From positions 124,001 through 188,000 of the forward strand of contig JAPLKS010000018.1 of the NCBI GenBank assembly GCA_026387915.1: a stretch of DNA of 64,000 nucleotides, written 5' to 3'. Source of the DNA: Gemmatimonadota bacterium (GTDB lineage Bacteria; Gemmatimonadota; Gemmatimonadetes; Gemmatimonadales; Gemmatimonadaceae). This document shows positions 51,526-59,805 of the stretch, piece after piece. A model generated the notes under the pieces. That model was not told the DNA's origin and searched no databases. It saw nothing but the letters and a program-made list of their open reading frames with translations. The translations under genes were made by a program, and so were the position numbers. How positions within the stretch are numbered: position 1 is the first letter of the stretch; every line of letters begins with the position of its first letter.

Positions 51526-53437
51526 CCACACGGACGGCGCACCGGGCGCCATGAAGCACGCACTCGCCGCCATTCGCGAGGGTGATATCATCCGCTCCCA
51601 ACTGGAGCCGGTGGGAGTGCCCGAAAGTATTGGCGGGTTGCTCTCGCGTAACGTAGCGCGCTTTGGCAATCACGCGGTGTTCAGCGAACTGCGCGATGGT
51701 GAATACCGCGCGGTGTCGTGGACTGATTTTGCGCGAAACGTGGCGTCGTTCGGTTCGTTCCTTGCGTCGGCGGGCGTCGGCCCGGGCACACGGGTGGCGA
51801 TGGTGTCGCCCAACCGCGGCGAGATGCTCGTCGCAGAGTTTGCCACCATGGGACTGGGTGCGACTTACGCGCCCATCTTCTCCGCCTATCCTGCTGAACA
51901 AGTGCAAGGATTGCTTGGCCAGTTGCAACCCGTCGTCGTCATTGTCGCTGGCCGCGATCAGATGGCCGGCGTCACGCTCGGCGCAGCGGCGCGCGCCCTG
52001 GTGTCGTTCGACGCGGTAGACGCGACCGTGGTGGAGGGGATCGTCAAGGGATCGACGGCCAGTTACACCACGTTCGCCGACGCCCTCGCCGCTGGGGCCA
52101 GCGATACGGTGCGGTGCGCCGCCTTTGCGGCGAGCGCGACGCGCGTCGATCCGAACGAGCCGTGCCTGCTCAACTTCACTTCAGGAACGAGCGGCCTGCT
52201 CAAGGGCGTGCTACTCACCCACGACAACATCCTGTCGCAGCAACGTGCGCTCTCGGCGATCTGGTCGGTGACTCATAACGACCGGTTCCTGTCGTATCTG
52301 CCTTGGCATCACAGCTTCGGTGGAATCTTTGAGAAGTACTCTGCGCTGTTCAACGGCGCGACCATTCACATTGACACCTCGCGCGGCAAAGACTTTGAAG
52401 TGCTGCGCCGTAACTGGGCTGCGGTTCGACCGACGATCTACTTCAGTGTGCCGCAGGTATATCAGCAATTGGTGGCGCACGTGCAGTCGCGTCCGGAAGA
52501 CGAAGGCAGCATCTTTCACGCTGGCCTGCGCTTTGTCTTCACCGCGGCCGCCCCGTTGCCGGCAAATGTATCGGCGTACTTCGCCTCCAAAGGCGTGGCA
52601 GTCCTTGAGGGCTGGGGCCTCACCGAGACGTCCCCGTGCTGCACGCTCACCGATCTCGCGCAGCCGCGGACCGTGCCAGGAATGGTGGGATATCCGATTC
52701 CTGGCGTGACTATTCGCATTGCCGAGGATGGCGAGATATTGGTGCGCGGCCCCAATGTGATGCGTGGCTATTTCGGAAACCCCGAGGCCACCGCGCAGGC
52801 GCTTCCGGGCGATGGCTGGTTCCACACCGGCGATCTCGGGGAGTTTGTGGGCGCGGGATTGAAGCTTGTGGCGCGCAAAGATCGTGTCTTCAAGATGTTG
52901 AACGCCGAAAAAGTTGTCCCCACCGAAATCGAAAACCGTTTGGCGGGGATGAACAACTACATCCGCCATGTCATCGTCGCGGGGCAGGGGGAGCGATTCC
53001 TCGCTGCCCTAATATTCCCCGACTACTTCCGAATCTCAGAGCAGTTCGGCGATGACCGTGAGGCGGCGGAGCGCGTGGTCAAGGAATCGTTGCGCACGAC
53101 GCTCCTCGCGTTCAACGATGATCATCCGGTGAGGTACGAGCGGATTCAGGCCTTTGCCGTGATCAGCAAGGAGCTCTCCATTGAGAATGAGGAGCTCACT
53201 CCGTCAATGAAAGTGCGGGTGCGGAATGTGCTCTCGCACGCCGAGGAATATCTGGAAGCAGTGTATGCGCCGAGCGCGGACTGTGACTGCCGGTTCTTGC
53301 GGAAGGTGATGCGCTTGAAGCCGGACGATCGCGCTTGCTTTGCTGGGATTGAACGTTCGCTCGACCAATGCCATTCCTGTGGGAGTTTCGTGTTTGGCGA
53401 TGCTCCCGATGCAGAACCCACTCAATTGAGCCATTGA
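51515..53437 (+). CDS. AMP-dependent acyl-CoA ligase with Cys-rich C-terminal tail
   Basis: A 640-residue adenylate-forming ligase of the long-chain (FAA1-like) size class, from the ATG at 51515. Motifs: LNFTSGTSGLLKGVLLTHDN (P-loop, with Leu replacing the usual Pro before Lys-Gly), YLPWHHSFGG, VLEGWGLTETSPCC, and GWFHTGDLGEF...RKDRVFKMLNAEKVVPTEIEN. A tail of about 50 residues after the ligase domain carries Cys590, Cys592, Cys608, Cys619 and Cys622, ending with QCHSCGSFVFG, possibly a metal site. In context it may activate benzoate, 4-hydroxybenzoate or another acid; its size differs from the roughly 520-residue benzoate-CoA ligases. Confidence 0.87.
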   Translation: MPTDHTDGAPGAMKHALAAIREGDIIRSQLEPVGVPESIGGLLSRNVARFGNHAVFSELRDGEYRAVSWTDFARNVASFGSFLASAGVGPGTRVAMVSPNRGEMLVAEFATMGLGATYAPIFSAYPAEQVQGLLGQLQPVVVIVAGRDQMAGVTLGAAARALVSFDAVDATVVEGIVKGSTASYTTFADALAAGASDTVRCAAFAASATRVDPNEPCLLNFTSGTSGLLKGVLLTHDNILSQQRALSAIWSVTHNDRFLSYLPWHHSFGGIFEKYSALFNGATIHIDTSRGKDFEVLRRNWAAVRPTIYFSVPQVYQQLVAHVQSRPEDEGSIFHAGLRFVFTAAAPLPANVSAYFASKGVAVLEGWGLTETSPCCTLTDLAQPRTVPGMVGYPIPGVTIRIAEDGEILVRGPNVMRGYFGNPEATAQALPGDGWFHTGDLGEFVGAGLKLVARKDRVFKMLNAEKVVPTEIENRLAGMNNYIRHVIVAGQGERFLAALIFPDYFRISEQFGDDREAAERVVKESLRTTLLAFNDDHPVRYERIQAFAVISKELSIENEELTPSMKVRVRNVLSHAEEYLEAVYAPSADCDCRFLRKVMRLKPDDRACFAGIERSLDQCHSCGSFVFGDAPDAEPTQLSH

Positions 53438-53439
53438 CG

Positions 53440-54519
53440 ATGACGACCCGACGCGACGGAATGTGGGATGCGTGGATGATGACGGCGCCTGGCGCGCCCT
53501 TTGAGCACCGGTCATTAGTGCCTCGTCCTCCTGCTGCGGGCGAAGCGACCGTGGAGGTGTCTGGCTGCGGCGTGTGTCACACCGATGTCTCGTTCTTGCA
53601 TCACGGCGTCAAAACACGCGGCGCGCTTCCACTCGTGTTGGGTCACGAGATTAGCGGTGTGGTACGCGAAGTCGGCGAGGGAGTAGATGTCGCGCTGATC
53701 GGCCGAGCCGTGGTGGTGCCAGCCGTTCTCCCCTGCGGTGAATGTGATTTGTGCCGCGCCGGTCACCGCACGATTTGCCGGCGTCAGGTGATGCCAGGCA
53801 ACGACGGCAATGGCGGCTTTGCCTCGCACGTTGTGGTGCCGGCGCGCTTTCTCTGCCCTGTTCCGGCAGCGGCGCTGGCCACGCATGACCTATGGGAACT
53901 GAGCGTGGTGTCGGACGCGGTCGCTACGCCGTTCGAAGCGGTCAAGCGATCGGGGCTCGCCTCAGGCGAAGCCGCACTGATCGTTGGCATTGGTGGCATC
54001 GGTGTGTACGGCGTACAGATCGCGGCGGCGACGGGCGCCAAGGTGATCGCTCTCGATGTTGATGATCGCAAGCTTGCCCAGGCGCGAGAGGCAGGAGCGG
54101 GGGCGGTGCTCAATGTGCGCGACATGGCTACCAAAGACGTGCGCAAACAAGTGCGCTCGCTCGCCGAGTCGCTCGGTGCGCCAGCACACTTATGGAAGAT
54201 TTTTGAAATGTCAGGCACGCGCGCCGGCCAGGAGACGGCCTATTCGCTGCTCGGCTTTGGCGCGTCGCTCGCCGTGGTTGGGTTTACCATGGACCGGGTC
54301 GAGGTGAGTCTCTCGAACCTCATGGCCTATGACGCCACCGTGCGCGGTAACTGGGGCGCCGATCCGCTCATCTATCCTGAACTGCTGCAGTGGATTGGCG
54401 AGGGGCGGGTGACGGTGAAGCCGTACATTGAGCGCCATCCGTTGGATCGCATCAACGAAGTGTTCGACGACGCGCACCACGGGCGGCTCACGAAACGCGT
54501 GGTGCTCGTTCCGGGCTGA
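53440..54519 (+). CDS. had: 6-hydroxycyclohex-1-ene-1-carbonyl-CoA dehydrogenase
   Basis: A 359-residue zinc-dependent alcohol dehydrogenase. The start MTTRRDGMWDAWMMTAPGAPFEH and the blocks VSGCGVCHTDVSFLHHGVKTR, LPLVLGHEISG, PCGECDLCRAGHRTICRRQVMPGNDGNGGFASHVVVPA correspond closely to Had of the benzoyl-CoA pathway as I recall it, which oxidises the Dch product to 6-oxocyclohex-1-ene-1-carbonyl-CoA. Catalytic Zn ligands are in GVCHTD and GHE; the structural Zn cysteines are in CGECDLC and the following C. NAD binding is GIGGIGVYG. It is the last gene of the train, 2 bases after the ligase, and a hairpin follows. Confidence 0.92.
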   Translation: MTTRRDGMWDAWMMTAPGAPFEHRSLVPRPPAAGEATVEVSGCGVCHTDVSFLHHGVKTRGALPLVLGHEISGVVREVGEGVDVALIGRAVVVPAVLPCGECDLCRAGHRTICRRQVMPGNDGNGGFASHVVVPARFLCPVPAAALATHDLWELSVVSDAVATPFEAVKRSGLASGEAALIVGIGGIGVYGVQIAAATGAKVIALDVDDRKLAQAREAGAGAVLNVRDMATKDVRKQVRSLAESLGAPAHLWKIFEMSGTRAGQETAYSLLGFGASLAVVGFTMDRVEVSLSNLMAYDATVRGNWGADPLIYPELLQWIGEGRVTVKPYIERHPLDRINEVFDDAHHGRLTKRVVLVPG

Positions 54520-54548
54520 CCGACCGCGCGCACACGAAGCGCGGTCGG
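54520..54548 (+). terminator. Terminator-like hairpin closing the aromatic gene train
   Basis: A perfect 10-base-pair stem (CCGACCGCGC with GCGCGGTCGG, 9-base loop) starts immediately after the had stop codon and lies between this gene and the convergent hemerythrin gene. Only CGTTC follows, so efficiency is uncertain. Confidence 0.65.
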
Positions 54549-54567
54549 CGTTCAGGCACGGCTGGTA

Positions 54568-55131
54568 TTAGCCCGCTAGGGTGCGAGCCTCGGCCTCGAG
54601 GCTCCCCGCCAGCGCGAGAAACCGCTCGTGCGCACCATCGCCGGCATCCTGCTGTTCAATCTGCTGATATCCGTGCAGTACCGCAGCGAGTTGTTGCGGG
54701 GTGATGATCTCGTCGGCCATCGGAAAGAGCATTTCGTCTTCCTTGGCAATATGGTCGCGGAGGAGCGCCACATAGCGCCGGGCGTTCGAGACCACCACGC
54801 GGGCGGCATCGAGGTCACCTTCGCTTAGGCGGCGGGCACCCTCGCGCATCGCGCGCGTGAGCGCGCGCCCCTGCTCGTGCTCCTCGAGCATCATATCAAT
54901 CGCGCCGCCCTCGCGCGGCGCCCCGCTGTCGATCATGGCGCCAAAGAGCACGCCCTCTTCCTTACGATGGTGGCAGCCGTCGGCAAATCCGGCAATGAAA
55001 TCGGCCGCTTCCAGGAAAAACGCCGGGCGTACGGGGCGAGCCCGTTCGAGCGCGACGGCCGCTGTTTCGAGCGCGTCCAGCACCCGCTCAATCACCCGGT
55101 GTTCTTGCATCAAAATGTCGGTCGCCTGCAT
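54568..55131 (-). CDS. Hemerythrin-like HHE domain protein
   Basis: A 187-residue helical protein with the HHE pattern: DILMQEHRVIERVLDAL (about 5-21), GCHHRKEEGVLFGAMID (about 52-68), MMLEEHEQGRALTRAM and LRDHIAKEDEMLFPMAD (about 123-139). These supply the His and Glu/Asp ligands of a non-heme diiron centre that binds O2 or NO or senses redox state. It converges on the end of the aromatic gene train. Since benzoyl-CoA reductase is very oxygen-sensitive, a protective or sensing role is conceivable, but the position alone is weak evidence. Confidence 0.9.
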   Translation of the reverse strand: MQATDILMQEHRVIERVLDALETAAVALERARPVRPAFFLEAADFIAGFADGCHHRKEEGVLFGAMIDSGAPREGGAIDMMLEEHEQGRALTRAMREGARRLSEGDLDAARVVVSNARRYVALLRDHIAKEDEMLFPMADEIITPQQLAAVLHGYQQIEQQDAGDGAHERFLALAGSLEAEARTLAG

Positions 55132-55273
55132 CGCCTTGCCTCTCGTTAGGTGAGGAAACTGCCTCTGTGGAAGCTAGGGCGATCCCCTGCCCGCGCCAGA
55201 GCGCGAGGAGCCCCCCGACGAAACGGGGCGGAGGCGCGTACATTAACACCGACCCACCAACCCTGGACTTCCA

Positions 55274-56344
55274 ATGCGCGTACTCGCTCTCGCTCTTTTG
55301 GTGCTCATGGCCGCTCCCGCCGCTGTGCCGCTCGCGGCACAGGGAAAGCCGGGCGATTATGTGGCTCACAACTTCCGGTTTAGCACCGGAGAAACCCTGC
55401 CCGAGGTGAAGATCCATTACGTCACGCTCGGCACACTCCGACGAGACGCAGGTGGCATCTCGCGCAATGTGGTGATGATTTTGCACGGAACTGGCGGCAC
55501 CGGGCGCGCCTTTCTCTCTCGCAACTTTGGCGGTGAGCTCTTTGGTCCGGGGCAGATGCTCGACACCAGCAAGTTCTTCATTGTGCTTCCTGACAACCTC
55601 GGGCACGGCGGATCGAGCAAGCCGAGCGACGGGCTGCGGATGAAGTTCCCGCAGTACACGTACGACGACATGGTGGCGCTCCAGCATCGCCTGCTCACCG
55701 ACGGCCTGCAGGTCAATCACCTGCGCCTCGTGATGGGCACGTCAATGGGCTGCATGCACGCGTGGGTGTGGGGATACGCGCATCCCACCTTTGTGGACGG
55801 TTTGGTGCCGCTCGCTTGCGCTCCGACCTCGCTTGTTGGACGCAATCGCATCATCCGCACGATGATCGCTGATAACATCAAGAGCGACCCCGAGTGGAAG
55901 AACGGTGATTACACCTCGCCGCCGATGCTCGGACTGAAGGCGGCTATCCGTTCGCTGTACATCATGTCGAGCGCGCCGCTCGTGCAGCACCGCCAGGCGC
56001 CCACGCGTGAGGCCGCTGATTCGCTCATCCGCGCCTATGTGGAGGGTTCGTCGAAGACGACGGACGCCAATAATATGCTCTACTATTTTGACGCCTCGCG
56101 CACCTATGATCCGTCGTCGCATCTCGAGGCGGTGACGGCGCCGGTGCTGGCGATTAACTCCGCGGACGATTTCGTCAACCCGCCGGAGTTGCACATTGTT
56201 GAGCCGCTGATCGCCAAGGTGAAGCAGGCCAAGTTCATACTCCTGCCAATCACCGAGCAGACGCGCGGGCACGGCACGCACTCGCAGCCGGCCATCTGGG
56301 GCAGTTATCTCAAGGAGTTTCTGGCGACGCTGCCGGAACGCTAA
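55274..56344 (+). CDS. Secreted alpha/beta hydrolase, homoserine acetyltransferase-like
   Basis: A 356-residue protein with a signal peptide (MRVLALALLVLMAAPAAVPLAAQ) and the MetX-type hydrolase fold. VKIHYVTLGTLRRDAGGISRN and PDNLGHGGSSKPSDGLRMKFPQYTYDDMV are typical, the nucleophile elbow is MGTSMGCMHAWVWG (Ser in GTSMG), the Asp lies in SADDFVNPPEL, and the final His in TRGHGTHSQPAIWGSYL. The signal peptide argues against a role in methionine synthesis; it is more likely an exported esterase or hydrolase of unknown substrate. Confidence 0.87.
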   Translation: MRVLALALLVLMAAPAAVPLAAQGKPGDYVAHNFRFSTGETLPEVKIHYVTLGTLRRDAGGISRNVVMILHGTGGTGRAFLSRNFGGELFGPGQMLDTSKFFIVLPDNLGHGGSSKPSDGLRMKFPQYTYDDMVALQHRLLTDGLQVNHLRLVMGTSMGCMHAWVWGYAHPTFVDGLVPLACAPTSLVGRNRIIRTMIADNIKSDPEWKNGDYTSPPMLGLKAAIRSLYIMSSAPLVQHRQAPTREAADSLIRAYVEGSSKTTDANNMLYYFDASRTYDPSSHLEAVTAPVLAINSADDFVNPPELHIVEPLIAKVKQAKFILLPITEQTRGHGTHSQPAIWGSYLKEFLATLPER

Positions 56345-56352
56345 ACGGCGCC

Positions 56353-56384
56353 GCGGGTCGAGGAGAACGCATCACTCGACCCGC
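56353..56384. terminator. Hairpin between convergent hydrolase genes
   Basis: A perfect 10-base-pair stem (GCGGGTCGAG with CTCGACCCGC) with a 12-base loop lies in the 57-base gap between two converging genes. No T-run is visible. Confidence 0.6.
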
Positions 56385-56401
56385 GCACCGGAGCGGCTCA
56401 G

Positions 56402-57640
56402 TTACTTGGAGCCGGGGTGGCCGTCGTCCTTCACCACACGGCCGCCCTTCATGACAAAGCTCACGCGACGCACCGCCGTGATATCGGTGAGCGGATTGCC
56501 GTCTACGGCAATGATGTCGGCCTCGTAGCCGGCAGCCAGCGCGCCCAACGTGGTTCCCAATCCGAGCGACGCCGCATTGAGCGATGTCGCGGAGACAATG
56601 GCATCCATGGGCTTTTGTCCAGAGGTCTGCACGCGGCAGAGGAGATCCTCTGCATTGCGCCCGTGCGCGCCGGCCACAGCATCGGTGCCATACACCATCT
56701 TGAGATTCTTGGTGGCGACGGCCTTGCGAATGCCCTCTGCGGCGAGCGGGAGCGCACGTTCCATCGACGCAAACCCTTCGGCATTGTAGTTGCCAATGCC
56801 GTCGTACTTCGCGCGATTGTCGAGATAGTTGCGGAAGACGAGTGAGCACTGCGGATCGAACCACGTGCCTTTCGACGCCATCAGGTCGAGTCCGGCTTGC
56901 GTCACGAACACGCCGTGCTCCACCTGTGAACACCCGGCATTCACTGCCGCGCGCACCGACTCCGCGCTATGCGCGTGCACCACGCTGCGGAGTCCCTGCG
57001 CCTTGGCTTCGCCACAGACGGCGGCCAGTTGCTCGTCGGTCATGGACTGCTTGCCGCCATCGCGAATGCTCGCCGAGGCAAAAATCTTGATGACGTCGGC
57101 GCCTTGCTGCTTGCGCTGCTGTACCAGCTGGCGGAGGCGGTCCGGATCACCGTTGGAAATGGATTGGAGCGACGTAATGATGCGCGGCCCCGGCACACCC
57201 TGCGTGTTAATCCAGTCGCGCAGGTCCTTGTCCTCGTTGGAGCCGAGGCTCTGAATGGTCGTGAATCCTGCAGCCAGTGTGGCGTACGCATTGGCGCTGG
57301 CCGAGAGCATGCCTTGGACTGGAGTATCGCCGTCGCCGTTGGTGTGGTAGCGCCCCTGACGGTTGAAGTACCACGTCGGGTGCGTGTGCACATCAATGAG
57401 GCCCGGTAGTACTGTGCGTCCTCGCAAATCAATGACGCGCGCGCCGGGCACGTTGATGGCCTTCGCCACATTGGTGATGCGGCCGTGTTCCACCAGGAGA
57501 TCCACATTCGCCAGCGAAGCACCGCGGCCGTCGAGCGCAACAGAGGTGCGCAAAATGATGGCGGCATCCTGTGCGACCGCCTGAGGCGCGGCGAAGAGTG
57601 TGGTGCAGAGAGCGGCGATGGCGACGAACGAGCGGTTCAC
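56402..57640 (-). CDS. Secreted amidohydrolase family protein
   Basis: A 412-residue protein from the GTG at 57640, which overlaps the stop of the upstream membrane protein gene. It has a signal peptide (NRSFVAIAALCTTLFAAPQAVAQ) and an amidohydrolase barrel. LPGLIDVHTHPTW carries the HxH metal motif, VIKIFASASIRDGG holds the metal-bridging Lys, VVHAHSAESVRAAV and QVEHGVFV the next His residues, and MVYGTDAVAGAHG the catalytic Asp. This is the imidazolonepropionase/Xaa-Pro dipeptidase-like branch, common as secreted peptidases or lactonases. The C-terminal ADIIAVDGNPLTDI is also characteristic. Confidence 0.92.
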   Translation of the reverse strand: MNRSFVAIAALCTTLFAAPQAVAQDAAIILRTSVALDGRGASLANVDLLVEHGRITNVAKAINVPGARVIDLRGRTVLPGLIDVHTHPTWYFNRQGRYHTNGDGDTPVQGMLSASANAYATLAAGFTTIQSLGSNEDKDLRDWINTQGVPGPRIITSLQSISNGDPDRLRQLVQQRKQQGADVIKIFASASIRDGGKQSMTDEQLAAVCGEAKAQGLRSVVHAHSAESVRAAVNAGCSQVEHGVFVTQAGLDLMASKGTWFDPQCSLVFRNYLDNRAKYDGIGNYNAEGFASMERALPLAAEGIRKAVATKNLKMVYGTDAVAGAHGRNAEDLLCRVQTSGQKPMDAIVSATSLNAASLGLGTTLGALAAGYEADIIAVDGNPLTDITAVRRVSFVMKGGRVVKDDGHPGSK

Positions 57641-58041
57641 ACGGACTCCGTGGACGGTGGACGGGGACGACGTAGTAGCCCGCCGGCCACGACGGCCGCA
57701 GTGCTGACGAGAGCGAGCACGATAGGATACCACGGCGACGCACCGGCGGTCGGGTGCACCACGCGGTTGATGTGCGAGAGCAGCATCATCGCCGCGAGCA
57801 CGCCCACATGCCCACGCTGACGATTCGGGGCGAGCGACGCGGTGGCGTACCCGCCAGCCAATGCCGCCACCAGCGACGACCCCAGCATGGCGAACTCCAC
57901 ATCCTGGTGCGACGGCGTCGCACCCTTGGCCATTGCAATGGAGGTGATGAGCACCAATACCATCAACGCGAATGCGTAGATCGCAAAGCCGCCGAGTAGC
58001 GTTACCGTGCTCCGAAAGAGCGGAAACTTTCCCGTGGCCAC
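57637..58041 (-). CDS. Small membrane protein of unknown function
   Basis: A 134-residue protein with about four hydrophobic segments (TLLGGFAIYAFALMVLVLITSIAM, FAMLGSSLVAALAGGYATASL, HVGVLAAMMLLSHINRVV, WYPIVLALVSTAAVVAGGLLR). I recognise no motif. It starts 1 base after the end of the upstream GGDEF-like gene and overlaps the amidohydrolase start by 4 bases, so it belongs to that transcription unit. Confidence 0.7.
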   Translation of the reverse strand: MATGKFPLFRSTVTLLGGFAIYAFALMVLVLITSIAMAKGATPSHQDVEFAMLGSSLVAALAGGYATASLAPNRQRGHVGVLAAMMLLSHINRVVHPTAGASPWYPIVLALVSTAAVVAGGLLRRPRPPSTESV

Positions 58042-58042
58042 G

Positions 58043-59254
58043 TTACTGCGCCGCGTGATCGTCCATCACGCGTTTTGCGGCTGCGGTAAGATCCTCAGCG
58101 CCGGAGAACGGTTCGACGGCGAGGACGGTGTCGGCGCGGACGGCATCGCGCACGCCGGAGATGGCAAACGGCGCCGCACGGGCGAGCAGGAAGTTGAGAC
58201 GATTGAGCGCGACGGGCGGAACCGCACGCGGCATGACGACCAAGAAATCCGTGGGGTTCCACCGGAACACCCAGTCGTGCACGCGCGTCCCGCTCGACAA
58301 GACGGCCGCAAAGTGTGCGAGCATGGCGTCGGCGTTCTGTTTACCGTGTTCGGCGGCCAGGGACTCGTGGTTCGTCACGCGGATCCGCGCGACGCTGCCA
58401 AAGCTCGCCATCGCAAAGTCGAGCCCGAGGGCTTCCTCGAACGCCCGGCGGTTAAGCAGCCCACTCTCGTCGTCGTGAAACTCGGCGAGACGATTCCGGT
58501 CGTGGAGCACGCTCAAGTGCGACTGCGCGTCCGCATTGTCGCGGCGCGCGTCTTCAAACAGCAACTGCACCATCGCGTACGCCACACCCGTCAGCGCAAT
58601 CAGATCGAGAAAGAAGCCGTAACGCTCAAAGCGGACGAACCACGGATTTGATGCAAAGGAACTTCCAGTGCGCACGCCGATACCGAAGAGCACTAGGCCC
58701 GACCAGAGCGCCGCCACACCCGCGAGCGACCAGAGCGCCACCGAACTTCCCACGCTTTGGCGGGACTTCGGCAGCGAGGCCATTTGCCACGCGGCATAGG
58801 CGGTGGCGAGTGCCACGAACGGCCCAAAGTACAGCGACAAACCGCCAAGTTGAGTACGGAAGGTGTCCGCAAAGAGCGTGAGTGCGATGCCAACCGGTGC
58901 AGCGGCGGTTACCAACCGACGATTGCGATCGCCCACCGCGTACATGCGCGTCCCGTGCACCATCAACGCCAGCGCCATCAAGCGGAAGCCAAAGTAGGTG
59001 GCCGCGAACAGCCACGTCGTGGCGCGCGACTCGCTCAGCAGAACGCTGGAGGGCTCCGTGAGTCGCTGGTAAATGACGCCGGCGGTCATCGATACGGCGA
59101 GCATCACCCAGCCTTCTTCCCACGCTTTGAAATACGGTCGGCGATCGGCTTGGCCGCGGAGCAACGTGAACAGCGCGACGATCGCTACGACGCCGATGGC
59201 TTCGACGAACGGGCCGAGCCCGGCAATGAGAATATGAGACGGTTCTGGATTCAT
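58043..59254 (-). CDS. Membrane protein with degenerate GGDEF domain
   Basis: A 403-residue protein. The first 235 residues contain about seven hydrophobic helices. A short coiled linker leads to a diguanylate-cyclase-like domain beginning with FHDDESGLLNRRAFEEALG (about 265-283). At the position of the GG(D/E)EF active site the sequence reads RWNPTDFLVVMP, so the catalytic loop is lost and cyclase activity is unlikely. It could be a receptor or scaffold. It overlaps the upstream DinB gene by 4 bases. Confidence 0.78.
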   Translation of the reverse strand: MNPEPSHILIAGLGPFVEAIGVVAIVALFTLLRGQADRRPYFKAWEEGWVMLAVSMTAGVIYQRLTEPSSVLLSESRATTWLFAATYFGFRLMALALMVHGTRMYAVGDRNRRLVTAAAPVGIALTLFADTFRTQLGGLSLYFGPFVALATAYAAWQMASLPKSRQSVGSSVALWSLAGVAALWSGLVLFGIGVRTGSSFASNPWFVRFERYGFFLDLIALTGVAYAMVQLLFEDARRDNADAQSHLSVLHDRNRLAEFHDDESGLLNRRAFEEALGLDFAMASFGSVARIRVTNHESLAAEHGKQNADAMLAHFAAVLSSGTRVHDWVFRWNPTDFLVVMPRAVPPVALNRLNFLLARAAPFAISGVRDAVRADTVLAVEPFSGAEDLTAAAKRVMDDHAAQ

Positions 59255-59745
59255 CGCGCCAGCGGTGGGAGGGGCAGCGCGCCGACGGAATGCGCGTTGC
59301 CGGTGACGATACGACGGTGATAATCCACTTGACCCAGATGATAGGCCAAATGCGATGCGAGGTGCGCAAGAAAGCGTCCGGTCTCGAGCCGTAGCCCGCC
59401 AACCTCTAGCGGAAAGTCCCCCTCGAGGGCTGCTGGGTCAAGCGCGGCTAGCGTGCGCGTGACTTCATCGGACGTGCGTTCTATCAGGGCGATGAGCTCC
59501 GTGCGCGGAAGATCGCGCGTCGCAAACTCCGCGTCACGATCGCGAACGTACCCCGTCGCCCCGAGCTGCGTGCCGACAAACCAACGGAGATTGCCGGCCA
59601 GGTGCAGCGTCAGCGTCCCAGCGGAGTTTGGGATGCCGGCTGGCAGCACCCAGACGGATGCGTCGTCGGGATACGCAAGAAGCTCGTCACGCAGGGTGGC
59701 GAGCTCGCGAGCGAGTAAACGGGAGACATCTGAAAGGGCTGACAT
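59251..59745 (-). CDS. DinB/DUF1572-like metal-binding protein
   Basis: A 164-residue four-helix-bundle protein of the DinB superfamily. TLTLHLAGNLRWFVGTQLG (about 44-62) and FLAHLASHLAYHLGQVDYHRRIVTG (about 124-148) give three His ligands expected for a metal, often nickel or zinc. Members include bacillithiol or mycothiol transferases, but most are uncharacterised. It is co-oriented with the downstream GGDEF-like gene and its stop overlaps that start. Confidence 0.85.
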   Translation of the reverse strand: MSALSDVSRLLARELATLRDELLAYPDDASVWVLPAGIPNSAGTLTLHLAGNLRWFVGTQLGATGYVRDRDAEFATRDLPRTELIALIERTSDEVTRTLAALDPAALEGDFPLEVGGLRLETGRFLAHLASHLAYHLGQVDYHRRIVTGNAHSVGALPLPPLAR

Positions 59746-59805
59746 ACGTCTAAGTTGGCTCTCCGACAGGACTTCGCGCCAGAGGGGCGGGCTCTTCCCG
59801 CCGGA

